Assembly (NCBI GenBank): GCA_903827945.1
Contig: CAIKKN010000031.1
Span: 52,143 to 116,142 of the forward strand
Direction of reading: 5' to 3'
Source: an uncultured Actinomycetes bacterium
GTDB lineage: Bacteria > Actinomycetota > Actinomycetes > Nanopelagicales > Nanopelagicaceae
DNA length: 64,000 nt
Each line of letters starts with the position of its first letter. Position 1 is the first letter of the stretch. Shown here in pieces: positions 46,553 to 55,190 of the stretch. Made by a program: the position numbers and the translations under genes. The notes below the pieces were generated by a model that had not been told where the DNA came from, did no database searches, and saw nothing but the letters and a program-made list of their open reading frames with translations.

Positions 46553-48055
46553 TTATCTCGTTCGAGCAAGTTTGTGAGAAATTTCCATTGTTGAAAGATG
46601 AAGCTCTTTGTACATTTCATAACGCTCTAGATAGAGGGCTTCATGCGCTGAATTTGGAGAAATAATCTCCCCTTCCTCAAGTGCCCCCTGCACAAAATTC
46701 CAATCCAGGATCGAGCCATTCCCAACGCCGGCGGCCACTGCGGCTCCGAAAGAAGCACCAGGGTGGTTGATAATTGAGGTCAGGTTTCGTCCTAATACAT
46801 CGGCAAGAATTTCGCGCCACAACCTGGATTTAGAGCCACCATTTGTAACGGTGCAATTTGTGATTACTAGACCGCCTTCAGCAAAGACATCAAAATGTTG
46901 CTTGAAACCAAATGCGATTGCTTCTAAGAAGGCACGGTGCAAGTCTGCGCGTGTGGTTCCAAGGTGAAGACCGGCGATAACACCTCTCAAATCTGGATCA
47001 TGGAGCGGCGACTTTTCGCCAAGAAAATAAGGAAGAGCCAAAAGGTTGCCAGGCTTGCTTGTTGCAGCTTCCATATCCAATAATTGAATATCGACGTCAC
47101 CTAAAAGATGCTGCTCCCAACGTAGAACCGAGCCACTTGTCGCCATGCATCCATTAGGTAGCCACTTACCTTCAATTGGATGTGAATCTAGATAAAGTCT
47201 TGGATCGATAAAGAATTCATCACTGACTGCCAGAATGTCACCAGCTCCACCAAGTTTTACAAGGCAATCTCCGTGCGTCACGAGCCCAGCGCCAAATGCC
47301 GAAAGTACGTGGTCGGCTCCACCTACATAGATTTCAGTGCCTTCGGCGAGCCCTGTTTCTTTGGCTGCTTGCGCATTAATCGTCCCAACTAAAGCTCCAG
47401 ATCTTTCAGGTTGCAAAAGCGCAGGCCAAGAAATTTGAGTTGCCTCAAGAATCGGCGCAAGAGGATTTTTGTCCCATCCGTAAAGTCCACTTTCAATTGC
47501 CCAATTGAGTTCCACATGAGGTTTGGCTCCAAGTTTTATAGCCATCCAATCGTAGGAACCCATAATCATTTTCGTGCGATTCCAATTATCCGGTTCGTTA
47601 TGCGACAGCCACAAAGCCGTAGGCGCAACGGATTGTTGCGTAAGTTGGGAGCCGGTAAGTGATAAGAAATCAAAGCCTTCTAAACTTTGTGCAAGTGATT
47701 TAATTTCTAGAGTTGCTCGCGCATCATTTTGAAGCATTGCTCTTCTTAATGAATTTCCGTTTTCATCTGTAATAACAACTGCGGGAACCATTCCTGAAAT
47801 TGCAACGGCGCTAATTGCAGAGGCAGAACACTCTGCTTCTTTGACTAATTCAACGACCGCAGCACACAGCGCCTTCCACCATTCATGTGGATCAGCCTCA
47901 GACCAACCTGGCTTGTCACTGAAAAGTTCGAGTGGTTGAGAGGACACTGCCTGAATCCCGTGTTCGGGATCCAATAAGACGGCCTTCAACCCAGATGAAC
48001 CTAAGTCCACTCCAAGGAGAAGTCCAGATCTTGTTTTAGGCACTTCGAGCCGCAT
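46553..48055 (-). CDS. FGGY-family carbohydrate kinase (xylulokinase-like)
   Basis: A 500-aa sugar kinase. LLGVDLGSSGLKAVLLD is the N-terminal phosphate-binding motif, and TNCTVTNGGSKSRLWREILA is the C-terminal signature with HPGASFGAAVAAGV. The length fits xylulokinases. The substrate is probably a ketopentose or related ketose produced by the neighbouring SDR. Its start overlaps the SgcQ/BtpA gene end by 20 bases, and its stop lies 11 bases from the SDR start. Confidence 0.9.
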   Translation of the reverse strand: MRLEVPKTRSGLLLGVDLGSSGLKAVLLDPEHGIQAVSSQPLELFSDKPGWSEADPHEWWKALCAAVVELVKEAECSASAISAVAISGMVPAVVITDENGNSLRRAMLQNDARATLEIKSLAQSLEGFDFLSLTGSQLTQQSVAPTALWLSHNEPDNWNRTKMIMGSYDWMAIKLGAKPHVELNWAIESGLYGWDKNPLAPILEATQISWPALLQPERSGALVGTINAQAAKETGLAEGTEIYVGGADHVLSAFGAGLVTHGDCLVKLGGAGDILAVSDEFFIDPRLYLDSHPIEGKWLPNGCMATSGSVLRWEQHLLGDVDIQLLDMEAATSKPGNLLALPYFLGEKSPLHDPDLRGVIAGLHLGTTRADLHRAFLEAIAFGFKQHFDVFAEGGLVITNCTVTNGGSKSRLWREILADVLGRNLTSIINHPGASFGAAVAAGVGNGSILDWNFVQGALEEGEIISPNSAHEALYLERYEMYKELHLSTMEISHKLARTR

Positions 48056-48839
48056 CTATAAATCGTTTAGCTCGCTCTGGATCAACTTCATTCCATGTGT
48101 AACCATCGCGCTTGAGGTCACTTCCAACAATGCAACCATCGGCGTATTTAAAGAATTCTTTGATTGTTCCCGACTTAGCGCCTGTATTGAGAAGAACCGG
48201 AACATCTTTATCGACTGCTTCACGAACGTCTGCAACAGTGCGAACATCTGGCTCACTTCCTGCCATTGGGCCAGAAACCAAAATAACGTCGGGCAAACTT
48301 GAGACTAATGTGGATTTAGCCATTTGGGCTGGCGTGCGCTGGCCAATGTTTGACGCAAATTCAGGAGTAATATTTGCAAAAATTGCCAGGTCTTCGCGGC
48401 CAAAAGCACGGCGATTTCTCAATAGGGTAGCGGCATCAGGCTGCCATAAGCCCATATCTGACTCCCACGTTCCAGTGATCACTTCTCTCATAAAGAATGC
48501 GCTGCTTCCAATCGCGATAGCCATTGCACATTGCTCATCCCATAGAAAATCAACTCCAAAGGGGATGTCGCTAGGTTTGCATTCAGTAACGACTCGAGTC
48601 ATTACTGCCGACGCTTCAAGACCGGCATTGAGTTGGTATGGACGGTCCCCCTCGTTGCAGAAGAGAATTGCATCAAACCCTGCCTTAAGAAGTTGTTCTG
48701 TATCGCGCTTTACGTGATCAATAAGACCTTGTATTCCGGCGGCCGCATCGTAAAGAGGCGTACCAGGCAGTGGGGGAACATGCGCCATAGCAATCAACGG
48801 TTTATTGACGGACGGAAATATCTTCTTGAAGCGGGACAT
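48036..48839 (-). CDS. BtpA/SgcQ family protein
   Basis: A 267-aa TIM-barrel-like protein of the BtpA/SgcQ family. AMAHVPPLPGTPLYD near the N-terminus, DAILFCNEGDRPY, and NTGAKSGTIKEFFKYADGCI near the C-terminus, with GSDLKRDG after it, are the conserved blocks. Cyanobacterial BtpA affects photosystem I stability, but homologues in sugar operons (SgcQ) are thought to be phospho-sugar enzymes; that role fits better here. It follows the DeoR regulator, whose stop overlaps its start by one base. Confidence 0.85.
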   Translation of the reverse strand: MSRFKKIFPSVNKPLIAMAHVPPLPGTPLYDAAAGIQGLIDHVKRDTEQLLKAGFDAILFCNEGDRPYQLNAGLEASAVMTRVVTECKPSDIPFGVDFLWDEQCAMAIAIGSSAFFMREVITGTWESDMGLWQPDAATLLRNRRAFGREDLAIFANITPEFASNIGQRTPAQMAKSTLVSSLPDVILVSGPMAGSEPDVRTVADVREAVDKDVPVLLNTGAKSGTIKEFFKYADGCIVGSDLKRDGYTWNEVDPERAKRFIDAARSA

Positions 48840-49624
48840 TACTTACCTTCCTGAGCGATTGGTTCAACATGGATTACATCGATTCCTAGACGTTTAAACT
48901 TTTTTATTTCCTCATTTGATGGCGCTGCATTTGTGACGAGGATGTCTACCTCTTTTAGGGCAGCAACAGATGCAAATGCAATTTTTCCAATTTTTGAAGC
49001 ATCTGCAAGAACAATGACTCGACTTGCAGCTTTAATAGCCTCTTGCTTCACGCGAGTATCTTCAAGGTTGTACTCGGTTAGCCCCTTCGTTGCAGAAATC
49101 CCAGCCACCCCTAGAAAAACTGAATCGCAATTCAAATCCGAAAATGATCCTTCTGCTCTGGCACCGATCAAGCTCAATTCACCTTTTCGAACAACGCCGC
49201 CCGTCACAATTGTTCTGACTTGGGGCTTGCTGGTGAGTTCAGTGGCAATTCGCAGAGAACTTGTAATTATGGTGAGAACGAGTTTTGGATTGATGGCTCT
49301 GGCCATTTCTAGCGTTGTAGTCCCAACATCAATTATTGCGGTCTCCCCGTCAGCGAGAAGTTCGGCGGCGGCTCGTCCTATTCGCATTTTTGCTTCATGC
49401 TCTTGATTCGCCCTGAGGATAATTGGAGGTTCATAGGATCGACTCTGAGCTGCAATTGCGCCACCGCGGACTCTTCTGGCATGGCCACCGAATTCGAGAG
49501 CTTCAAGATCTCGTCGAATCGTCATTTCAGAGAGATGGAACTCCGCAGCTAAGTCAGAGATGCTTGCCTGCCCAGCCGAATTAAGTTTTGCCAAGATTCT
49601 GGCTCTGCGCAGGTCTGAACCCAT
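48839..49624 (-). CDS. DeoR-family transcriptional regulator
   Basis: A 261-aa regulator. The N-terminal DeoR helix-turn-helix (SISDLAAEFHLSEMTIRRDL, then RRVRGGAI) is followed by a sensor domain of the sugar-phosphate-isomerase type (DVGTTTLEMARAI, ITGGVVRKGELSLIGARA-like stretch, VFLGVAGIS, VLADASKIGKIAF). Such domains bind phosphorylated sugars. It is the first gene of its operon, and a 9-bp-arm palindrome lies 44 bases upstream of the start, so autoregulation is likely. Its target metabolite is probably the product of the FGGY kinase. Confidence 0.93.
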   Translation of the reverse strand: MGSDLRRARILAKLNSAGQASISDLAAEFHLSEMTIRRDLEALEFGGHARRVRGGAIAAQSRSYEPPIILRANQEHEAKMRIGRAAAELLADGETAIIDVGTTTLEMARAINPKLVLTIITSSLRIATELTSKPQVRTIVTGGVVRKGELSLIGARAEGSFSDLNCDSVFLGVAGISATKGLTEYNLEDTRVKQEAIKAASRVIVLADASKIGKIAFASVAALKEVDILVTNAAPSNEEIKKFKRLGIDVIHVEPIAQEGK

Positions 49625-49667
49625 CCCCAGAGGTTATTCCCCTAATTCACAAGAAACAACGGTATTT

Positions 49668-49692
49668 TGTTAATTTTTCACATAAATTAACA
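49668..49692. promoter_or_regulatory. Palindromic operator upstream of the DeoR operon
   Basis: TGTTAATTT (49668-49676) and AAATTAACA (49684-49692) are perfect 9-bp arms with a 7-base spacer. Its place directly before the deoR start suggests the operator. No T run follows on the minus strand, so a terminator for the gene at 49709 is less likely. Confidence 0.65.
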
Positions 49693-49708
49693 TCAGCCTT
49701 ACGCTCAA

Positions 49709-50104
49709 TCAGGGACGTAGGTACATCTTTCTTCCAGCCGCCATCACTTCTGCCTCAGTGAGGCTTTCTAGATCAACGGTTTCAATCCGTCGAACCTTTT
49801 CTGCAAAGAGTGGATGCTGCTTGCGAAGATAGGTAACGAAATTGCCAACTGCGCTCGCTTTACCTTTTCCAGCTCCGACCAGATATATCTCGTCGGCATC
49901 CTTTATGTGTGAGAGAACGCGCTCAGCGAAAGCCGGGCTTAACAAACTTCGATTTCGACCGTTAAAAAACTTATTCAGAATTGTCTGATACTCCGCGTTT
50001 ATTGCAGGTTCTTCGATTACCTCGGGCTTCGTATGCGGTTCTAATCCATGAGCCCAAACCCATGCATGATTTCGTGAAATTGCGACAAATACTTTTCTAC
50101 TCAT
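49709..50104 (-). CDS. Small protein resembling the C-terminal domain of bacterial release-factor-like (baeRF/host-attachment) proteins
   Basis: A 131-aa soluble protein. The N-terminus (KVFVAISRNHAWVWAHGLEP) could be a nucleotide- or RNA-binding beta strand. The rest resembles the eRF1-domain-3-like fold of bacterial release-factor-like proteins: ADEIYLVGAGKGKASAV, then KHPLFAEKVRRIETVDLES-like sequence and LTEAEVMAAGRKMY. These are ribosome-associated in archaea and eukaryotes but poorly studied in bacteria. The gene stands alone on its strand, between the DeoR operator and a divergent MFS gene. The assignment is from pattern only. Confidence 0.55.
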   Translation of the reverse strand: MSRKVFVAISRNHAWVWAHGLEPHTKPEVIEEPAINAEYQTILNKFFNGRNRSLLSPAFAERVLSHIKDADEIYLVGAGKGKASAVGNFVTYLRKQHPLFAEKVRRIETVDLESLTEAEVMAAGRKMYLRP

Positions 50105-50216
50105 TTTGTGCCTCCATGTGCAGGCTACTCCCGTGCAATATCAATAAACGAATGAATTTGCGAGTGCTACTACTTCTAGCAAAGAGAGTGGGACTGGCTC
50201 TCTATAGAATGGTCCT

Positions 50217-51371
50217 ATGAACCGTGCCAGAACTGCAGTAACTGTTGCTTTTATAACAAACGGTTTCGTCGTCGGTGCCTTTATTGCGCGTATTCCAGAT
50301 TTCAAAGAAATATTGGCGCTGCGCAATGGTCAACTTGGTACTGCTCTTCTCTGCTCTTCAATCGGATTACTAATTGGGTTAGGCCCAACAGGTCGGCTCT
50401 CTGCTAACAGAGGAAGCGCTTGGGTCGCAGTTCCTGCCTCCATCGCACTCGCACTTTCCACAGTAATTGTTGGTTTTTCCCACTCCATCTGGCAGTTATC
50501 TGCTTCGCTATTCTTTTTTGGTTTCTTCCTTGGTGCTCAAGATGTGTCGATGAATGCTCATGCGGTTGTAGTTGAACATGAGGCCGGTAAGCGGATCATG
50601 AGTACCTTTCATGCAACGTATTCAGCTGGAGCTCTCGCGGGAAGTTTTACTGGAGGGCTGCTCTCTCAGTGGAAAGTCTCGATTTTTCAACACACTTTAG
50701 GCGTAGCGGTTGTGGCAGTTATTGCAGCACTATTACTTAAGTCGTGGTGGTTGCCAAATGAAATTGATATTCATCCAATAGAAAAAAAGCGAAGCCGTAG
50801 GCGTCCAGCGCTTTTCTGGGCACTTGGCTTAATTGCAATGTGTGGAACAGTTGGCGAAGGTGCTGCGGGCGATTGGGGCGGAGTCCTTAGTCGTGGTGCT
50901 TTTCATGCAACTCCATTTGTTTCAACTCTTCCATTTGTCTTCTTCTCAATAACGATGGTTGTCGGTCGATTTATGGGAGATCGACTTGCGGCTCGATTCG
51001 GCGCACGTTCACTAATCATTTACGGCGGCATAATTTCAGCAAGCGGTCTGGCTATAGGCTTAATTGTCGGAGGCATCGGCGGAGTTATTTTCGGATGGAT
51101 TTTGCTTGCATCTGGAATGTCCATAGTTGTTCCACTTATATTTAGTATTGCTGGTTCGATGGCAAAACATCGCTTTTCAGATCGCATGGCGCCGGCAGAG
51201 GGCATGGCGATGGTTTCAGGTGTGGCATATTTCGGATTCTTAGTAGGGCCGCCCGCAATTGGATACATCGCTGACCAAATCACACTCCGTTGGGCGATGA
51301 TGATTCCCGTGCTTCTCGCACTCGGAGTTGCAGGTGGTACTTTTTTTGTAATTAAAGAAGATAATATTTAG
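50217..51371 (+). CDS. MFS transporter
   Basis: A 384-aa major-facilitator protein with twelve predicted helices. GAFIARIPDFKEILALRNGQ after the first helix and FFFGFFLGAQDVSMNAHAVV in the fourth to fifth resemble YbjJ-type exporters. A central hydrophilic loop holds KKRSRRRPA. Substrate unknown. The aldo/keto reductase gene follows after 2 bases, so the two form an operon. It is divergent from the release-factor-like gene. Confidence 0.85.
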   Translation: MNRARTAVTVAFITNGFVVGAFIARIPDFKEILALRNGQLGTALLCSSIGLLIGLGPTGRLSANRGSAWVAVPASIALALSTVIVGFSHSIWQLSASLFFFGFFLGAQDVSMNAHAVVVEHEAGKRIMSTFHATYSAGALAGSFTGGLLSQWKVSIFQHTLGVAVVAVIAALLLKSWWLPNEIDIHPIEKKRSRRRPALFWALGLIAMCGTVGEGAAGDWGGVLSRGAFHATPFVSTLPFVFFSITMVVGRFMGDRLAARFGARSLIIYGGIISASGLAIGLIVGGIGGVIFGWILLASGMSIVVPLIFSIAGSMAKHRFSDRMAPAEGMAMVSGVAYFGFLVGPPAIGYIADQITLRWAMMIPVLLALGVAGGTFFVIKEDNI

Positions 51372-51373
51372 GC

Positions 51374-52303
51374 ATGACTTCACGAATTACTCTCGTAAAT
51401 ACAAATTTATCGGTGTATCCACTTTGCTTAGGTGGCAATGTATTTGGATGGTCGGCTAATCAAGAAGAATCTTTCGCGGTGCTCGATGCGTATTTTAAAG
51501 CTGGCGGAAACTTTATTGATACCGCAGATGTTTACTCAGAATGGAAACCTGGAAATCAAGGTGGCGAGAGTGAAACGATCTTAGGAAATTGGATGAAGGC
51601 AAGAGGCAATCGCCACGAGATAGTTATAGCGACAAAGGTTGCTAAGTATTCAAAACAGCCGGGCCTCTCTGCGGTAAATATAAAGGAAGCCCTTGATGGC
51701 TCGCTTCGTCGATTGCAAAGTGATCATATTGACTTGTATTACTCACATGAAGATGATGCAAAAACGCCTCTCGAGGAAACGCTTGGTTCATACAACGAAG
51801 TTATTTCTGCTGGAAAAGTTCACTTAATCGCAGCTTCCAATTATTCAGGAGCCCGCTTGAAAGAAGCCGCCGCAGTCAGTGCTGCAAATAATTTTGCTTC
51901 GTATGTCGCTGTCCAGAATCGATACAACTTGATGGATCGTCTTCCATTTGAAGCTGATGTTGCTCCAGCGGTCAATGATTTAGGAATCACTTCACTGCCT
52001 TATTACGGGCTTGCTCGCGGCTTCTTGACAGGAAAGTATCGCCCTGGAGTAACAGTGGAATCTGCGCGTGCAGGTGGAGTTGTTGATTATCAAACCGAGC
52101 GTGGTTGGGCAGTTGTAGCCAAACTCGATGAGATTGCAAAAGATTTGAATACAACTCTCTCGGCTGTCGCTCTTGGGTGGCTACGTGGCCACGGCTCTGT
52201 TCCTATTGCCAGCGCGCGCACGGTCGCGCAAGTAAAGGAAATTCTCCCGATTGTGGAACTCTCCCAGACCCAATTAGCAGACCTTGATTCAGTTAGTGCT
52301 TAA
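51374..52303 (+). CDS. Aldo/keto reductase
   Basis: A 309-aa NADPH-dependent oxidoreductase. The catalytic tetrad can be read: Asp and Tyr in NFIDTADVYSEW, Lys in IATKVAKYS, His in DLYYSHEDDA. The order fits the YdjG/IolS-like group that reduces small aldehydes. SVPIASARTVAQVKE near the C-terminus is the cofactor-binding part. It is co-transcribed with the MFS gene. Its 3' end overlaps the convergent membrane-protein gene by 11 bases. Confidence 0.9.
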   Translation: MTSRITLVNTNLSVYPLCLGGNVFGWSANQEESFAVLDAYFKAGGNFIDTADVYSEWKPGNQGGESETILGNWMKARGNRHEIVIATKVAKYSKQPGLSAVNIKEALDGSLRRLQSDHIDLYYSHEDDAKTPLEETLGSYNEVISAGKVHLIAASNYSGARLKEAAAVSAANNFASYVAVQNRYNLMDRLPFEADVAPAVNDLGITSLPYYGLARGFLTGKYRPGVTVESARAGGVVDYQTERGWAVVAKLDEIAKDLNTTLSAVALGWLRGHGSVPIASARTVAQVKEILPIVELSQTQLADLDSVSA

Positions 52304-52850
52304 GAAGTTTGCTCCAGTCAATCTTCATGAGAAGGTAAACACAAAATAGTAGAAATACCTGCACTGCAATTCCCCAAGGGGAAGTGAGCGAATTTTGAAT
52401 CAACTCGCCCATTCCCTTTTGCTGGAGTGAGCTAGTACCCGCTACGTAAAGTGAGTAACTCACAATTCTTCCAGCAAAAAACGCAAGAGTAAGAGGAACC
52501 AACCTCATCCCAATCAGTCCCGCAGCCTCAAAAAGTTGCGCGGAAGGTATGGGTGAGAGTGCAAAGAGAAGGAGACCAACTAGGTGATGGGAAGTCTTTT
52601 GGTTTAAAACTTGGCTAGCGGCTTCCAAATTTGCACGCTGTTTCACTGAGATTTTGTTTCTCAGCAATCCCGTTGCCCTGGCCAGACAATATCGGCCCGA
52701 TCCTGCAGCAAGTGCTCCGATTGCAACAAGTGGGATTGCCGGAATGTGTGAATTTAATTTAAAAAGTACAAGGACAGACCAGGTCGGCGGCGCAAACGCA
52801 GGCGCCAGATTCATCAAAAATATGACTACGCCCAGATAAAAATAAATCAC
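52293..52850 (-). CDS. Small VTT/DedA-like membrane protein
   Basis: A 185-aa membrane protein with about five hydrophobic segments. ALSPIPSAQLFEAAGLIGM and the FAGRIVSYSLYVAGT helix resemble the VTT (DedA-like) family, but the family's longer N-terminal part is missing and the match is partial. Role unknown; relatives are tied to membrane lipid or proton balance. It is convergent with the aldo/keto reductase gene. Confidence 0.6.
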   Translation of the reverse strand: MIYFYLGVVIFLMNLAPAFAPPTWSVLVLFKLNSHIPAIPLVAIGALAAGSGRYCLARATGLLRNKISVKQRANLEAASQVLNQKTSHHLVGLLLFALSPIPSAQLFEAAGLIGMRLVPLTLAFFAGRIVSYSLYVAGTSSLQQKGMGELIQNSLTSPWGIAVQVFLLFCVYLLMKIDWSKLLKH

Positions 52851-52918
52851 AGGTATTAGATTAGCCTTCTAAACAAATGTTGAGAAGGAAAGTAAGACGC
52901 CTATTAAATTAGAAGTGG

Positions 52919-53365
52919 TTAGAGGCGCTTTGTAGCGCGTTGAATCAAGAGGTAAATTTGGCAACCAAGGCAATAATCAAAGGCTGCATTGAGAAAAGCT
53001 GCGACAAAAGCAAAAATCACAGGTATGTTAAATAGCAAACCTACATTTGTGAAAGAACCGATGGTTGCTAGTGCGGCAAATAAGAATCCGACCTTTTGTG
53101 CAAATTGAGGTCCGCGGATATCTTCACCAATAAAATCTCCTGCAAGGCGAGGCTGAATGAGTTTGCGATAAATGATTCCGTACGGCGCTTTCTTAGGAGA
53201 GACAAATCCGCCAATTGTAAATTGAATTAATTGGAGGAGAATAAGGAAAGTTGAGTGCGTAAGAAAAGCAGCACCTAGCACGATGAGAGTTATTGATGCA
53301 GTAACTCTTGGCCCACGAGGATCAATGAGTTCTGGCAGCGACGCCGACTTTTCTTTTATTGTCAT
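52919..53365 (-). CDS. DUF4395 membrane protein
   Basis: A 148-aa membrane protein of the DUF4395 family, with three or four helices. IDPRGPRVTASITLIVLGA at the start and YCLGCQIYLLIQR at the end are family signatures; the last carries a C-x2-C pair at the membrane face. Function unknown. It follows a thioredoxin-like gene in the same direction after 64 bases. The pairing, often seen in actinobacteria, suggests a shared redox role. Confidence 0.85.
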   Translation of the reverse strand: MTIKEKSASLPELIDPRGPRVTASITLIVLGAAFLTHSTFLILLQLIQFTIGGFVSPKKAPYGIIYRKLIQPRLAGDFIGEDIRGPQFAQKVGFLFAALATIGSFTNVGLLFNIPVIFAFVAAFLNAAFDYCLGCQIYLLIQRATKRL

Positions 53366-53429
53366 GCGGAAAGTTTAAGAAGTGCAAAGAAAATAACCTA
53401 ATTGCAAGTTGCTTGCAGGTGCTAACTAT

Positions 53430-53837
53430 TTAGATATCCATTGGTGTAATTGCATCAACGACTTGTTCTCTCTTGGGGGCACCTACGGCACGGCCGACTT
53501 CAACACCACGCCTATCCAAGATCAACGTTGTAGGCGTTGAGCGAATATCCAATTTACGAACAAGCTCTAGATGACTCTCAGCATCAATGTCTACATGCTT
53601 AACGTCACTTAATCCCTTTGTTATGTCGCTCAAAAGTGCGCGGGTTGCGCGACAAGGAGTACAAAAAGCAGATGAGAATTGAAGGAGGGTGAGTCGAGTT
53701 CCAAAAGTCGCCCCAATTTCCTCTTCTGTTATAGCTGGATTTGTATGAGCCTTCATTGTGCCTCGTGTCTTTCGAAACCAAATGCCATATATGGAACTAA
53801 GCAGTAACACGGTAATTAGTGTCAGCAGGTTCCTCAT
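53430..53837 (-). CDS. Membrane-anchored thioredoxin-like protein
   Basis: A 135-aa protein. An N-terminal hydrophobic segment (LLTLITVLLLSSIYGIW) should anchor it. The thioredoxin domain starts near residue 40. The active site is FSSAFCTPCRATRALL (CTPC), and the cis-proline turn is DIRSTPTTLIL. It likely reduces or oxidises disulfides at the outer face of the membrane, perhaps working with the DUF4395 protein downstream. metZ is divergent, 67 bases away. Confidence 0.85.
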   Translation of the reverse strand: MRNLLTLITVLLLSSIYGIWFRKTRGTMKAHTNPAITEEEIGATFGTRLTLLQFSSAFCTPCRATRALLSDITKGLSDVKHVDIDAESHLELVRKLDIRSTPTTLILDRRGVEVGRAVGAPKREQVVDAITPMDI

Positions 53838-53904
53838 AGGGCAAGTTTCTCATAGGAATCTAGGGCCAATTTATCCTGCAAATAGTTTGCATTAGACTCC
53901 ACAC

Positions 53905-55128
53905 ATGACACATCACTATTGGGGCGACCAGGGGGCAAACCATCGCCCTGATCCAGAATGGGAATTGGATCCACAAACTCTTTCTGTACGTGGTGGATTA
54001 ACTCGTACTGGTTTTGGTGAGACCTCAGAGGCGCTCTTCTTAAATAGTGGTTTCACTTATGCGACCGCCGAGCAAGCAGAATCATCTTTCGCAGAGGAAA
54101 TTGATCACTTTCTATATAGCCGTTTTCACAACCCAACTGTTTCAATGTTTGAAAATCGCCTTGCAACACTTGAAGGCGCGCAACGCTGTTTGGGTACAAG
54201 TTCGGGCATGTCAGCGATGTTTATGTCCATTGCATGTTTAGTTTCTGCAGGAGATCGAGTTGTTGCTTCTGCGGCCATGTTTAGCTCATGTCATGTTGTT
54301 TTAACTGAAATTCTTCCAAAATGGGGAGTAATCGTTGAACTTGTAAAGAGCGATGATTTAGAAGGTTGGAAAAAAGCACTCTCTCAACCAACAAAAGCTG
54401 TATTTATCGAAACGCCAAGTAACCCAATGTTGGAAATTACAGACATAAAATTTGTAAGCGATTTAGCACATAAAGTTGGAGCGACCGTTGTTGTCGATAA
54501 CGTGATGGCTTCAGTTGTCCTTCAAAAGCCATTGGAACTTGGCGCCGATGTTGTTATGTACTCGACAACCAAACATATCGATGGTCAAGGTCGCGTACTT
54601 GGTGGCGCAATCCTTGGTTCAGATGACTATTTCAATAATCACTTGCTTCCATTTAACCGCCACACCGGACCAACAATGAGCGCTTTCAATGCGTGGGTAC
54701 TTGTTAAATCTTTGGAAACTATTCAGATGCGCGTACATGCAATGGCTGATGGCGCACAAGCAGTCGCTGAATTTCTTGAAGCACATTCAAAAATTGATGT
54801 TGTTCGCCATCCCGGATTAAAAAGCCATCCGCATCATGCTCTTGCGATGTCGCAAATGAGCGGTAAAGGAGGAAGCATGATCGGATTTGAAGTCAAAGGT
54901 GGCAAAGAAGCAGCATTTGCAATCATGAATAAACTTCGCGTCATTGATATTTCAAACAATCTTGGAGATAGCAAGTCTTTAATCACACACCCTGCTTCAT
55001 CTACTCATCGACGTCTTTCTCCCGAAGTTCAAGCAGAGATGGGAATTCATGCGGGAACACTGCGTTTATCGGTTGGCCTTGAAGCAGCTAGCGATCTAAT
55101 TAAGGATTTGCAACAAGCACTTGCTTAA
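53905..55128 (+). CDS. metZ: O-succinylhomoserine sulfhydrylase
   Basis: A PLP-dependent enzyme (407 aa) of the Cys/Met metabolism family that makes homocysteine directly from an activated homoserine and sulfide. The PLP Lys is in YSTTKHIDGQGRVLGG near residue 223. Conserved FIETPSNPMLEITDI and SRFHNPTVSMFE are present. KHIDGQGR is typical of MetZ rather than MetB or MetY. A strong terminator follows. The ATG at 53905 lacks a clear ribosome site, and a near-leaderless transcript is possible. Confidence 0.93.
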   Translation: MTHHYWGDQGANHRPDPEWELDPQTLSVRGGLTRTGFGETSEALFLNSGFTYATAEQAESSFAEEIDHFLYSRFHNPTVSMFENRLATLEGAQRCLGTSSGMSAMFMSIACLVSAGDRVVASAAMFSSCHVVLTEILPKWGVIVELVKSDDLEGWKKALSQPTKAVFIETPSNPMLEITDIKFVSDLAHKVGATVVVDNVMASVVLQKPLELGADVVMYSTTKHIDGQGRVLGGAILGSDDYFNNHLLPFNRHTGPTMSAFNAWVLVKSLETIQMRVHAMADGAQAVAEFLEAHSKIDVVRHPGLKSHPHHALAMSQMSGKGGSMIGFEVKGGKEAAFAIMNKLRVIDISNNLGDSKSLITHPASSTHRRLSPEVQAEMGIHAGTLRLSVGLEAASDLIKDLQQALA

Positions 55129-55140
55129 GAGTTAGTAAAT

Positions 55141-55176
55141 AAAAAACCCCGCCAAAACAAACTGGCGGGGTTTTTT
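55141..55176. terminator. Bidirectional intrinsic terminator
   Basis: AAAAAACCCCGCCA and TGGCGGGGTTTTTT are perfectly complementary over 14 bases with an 8-base loop. It serves metZ from the left and the phosphoesterase gene from the right. Confidence 0.95.
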
Positions 55177-55190
55177 ACTCTATTTATAGT

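Noticed and set aside
48112..48717. 201-codon plus-strand frame opposite the BtpA/SgcQ gene
   Set aside because: Antisense shadow of a conserved gene with no recognisable protein features.
53403..53417. TGCAAG/CTTGCA repeat between the thioredoxin and DUF4395 genes as a terminator
   Set aside because: Six pairs only and no T run on the transcribed strand.
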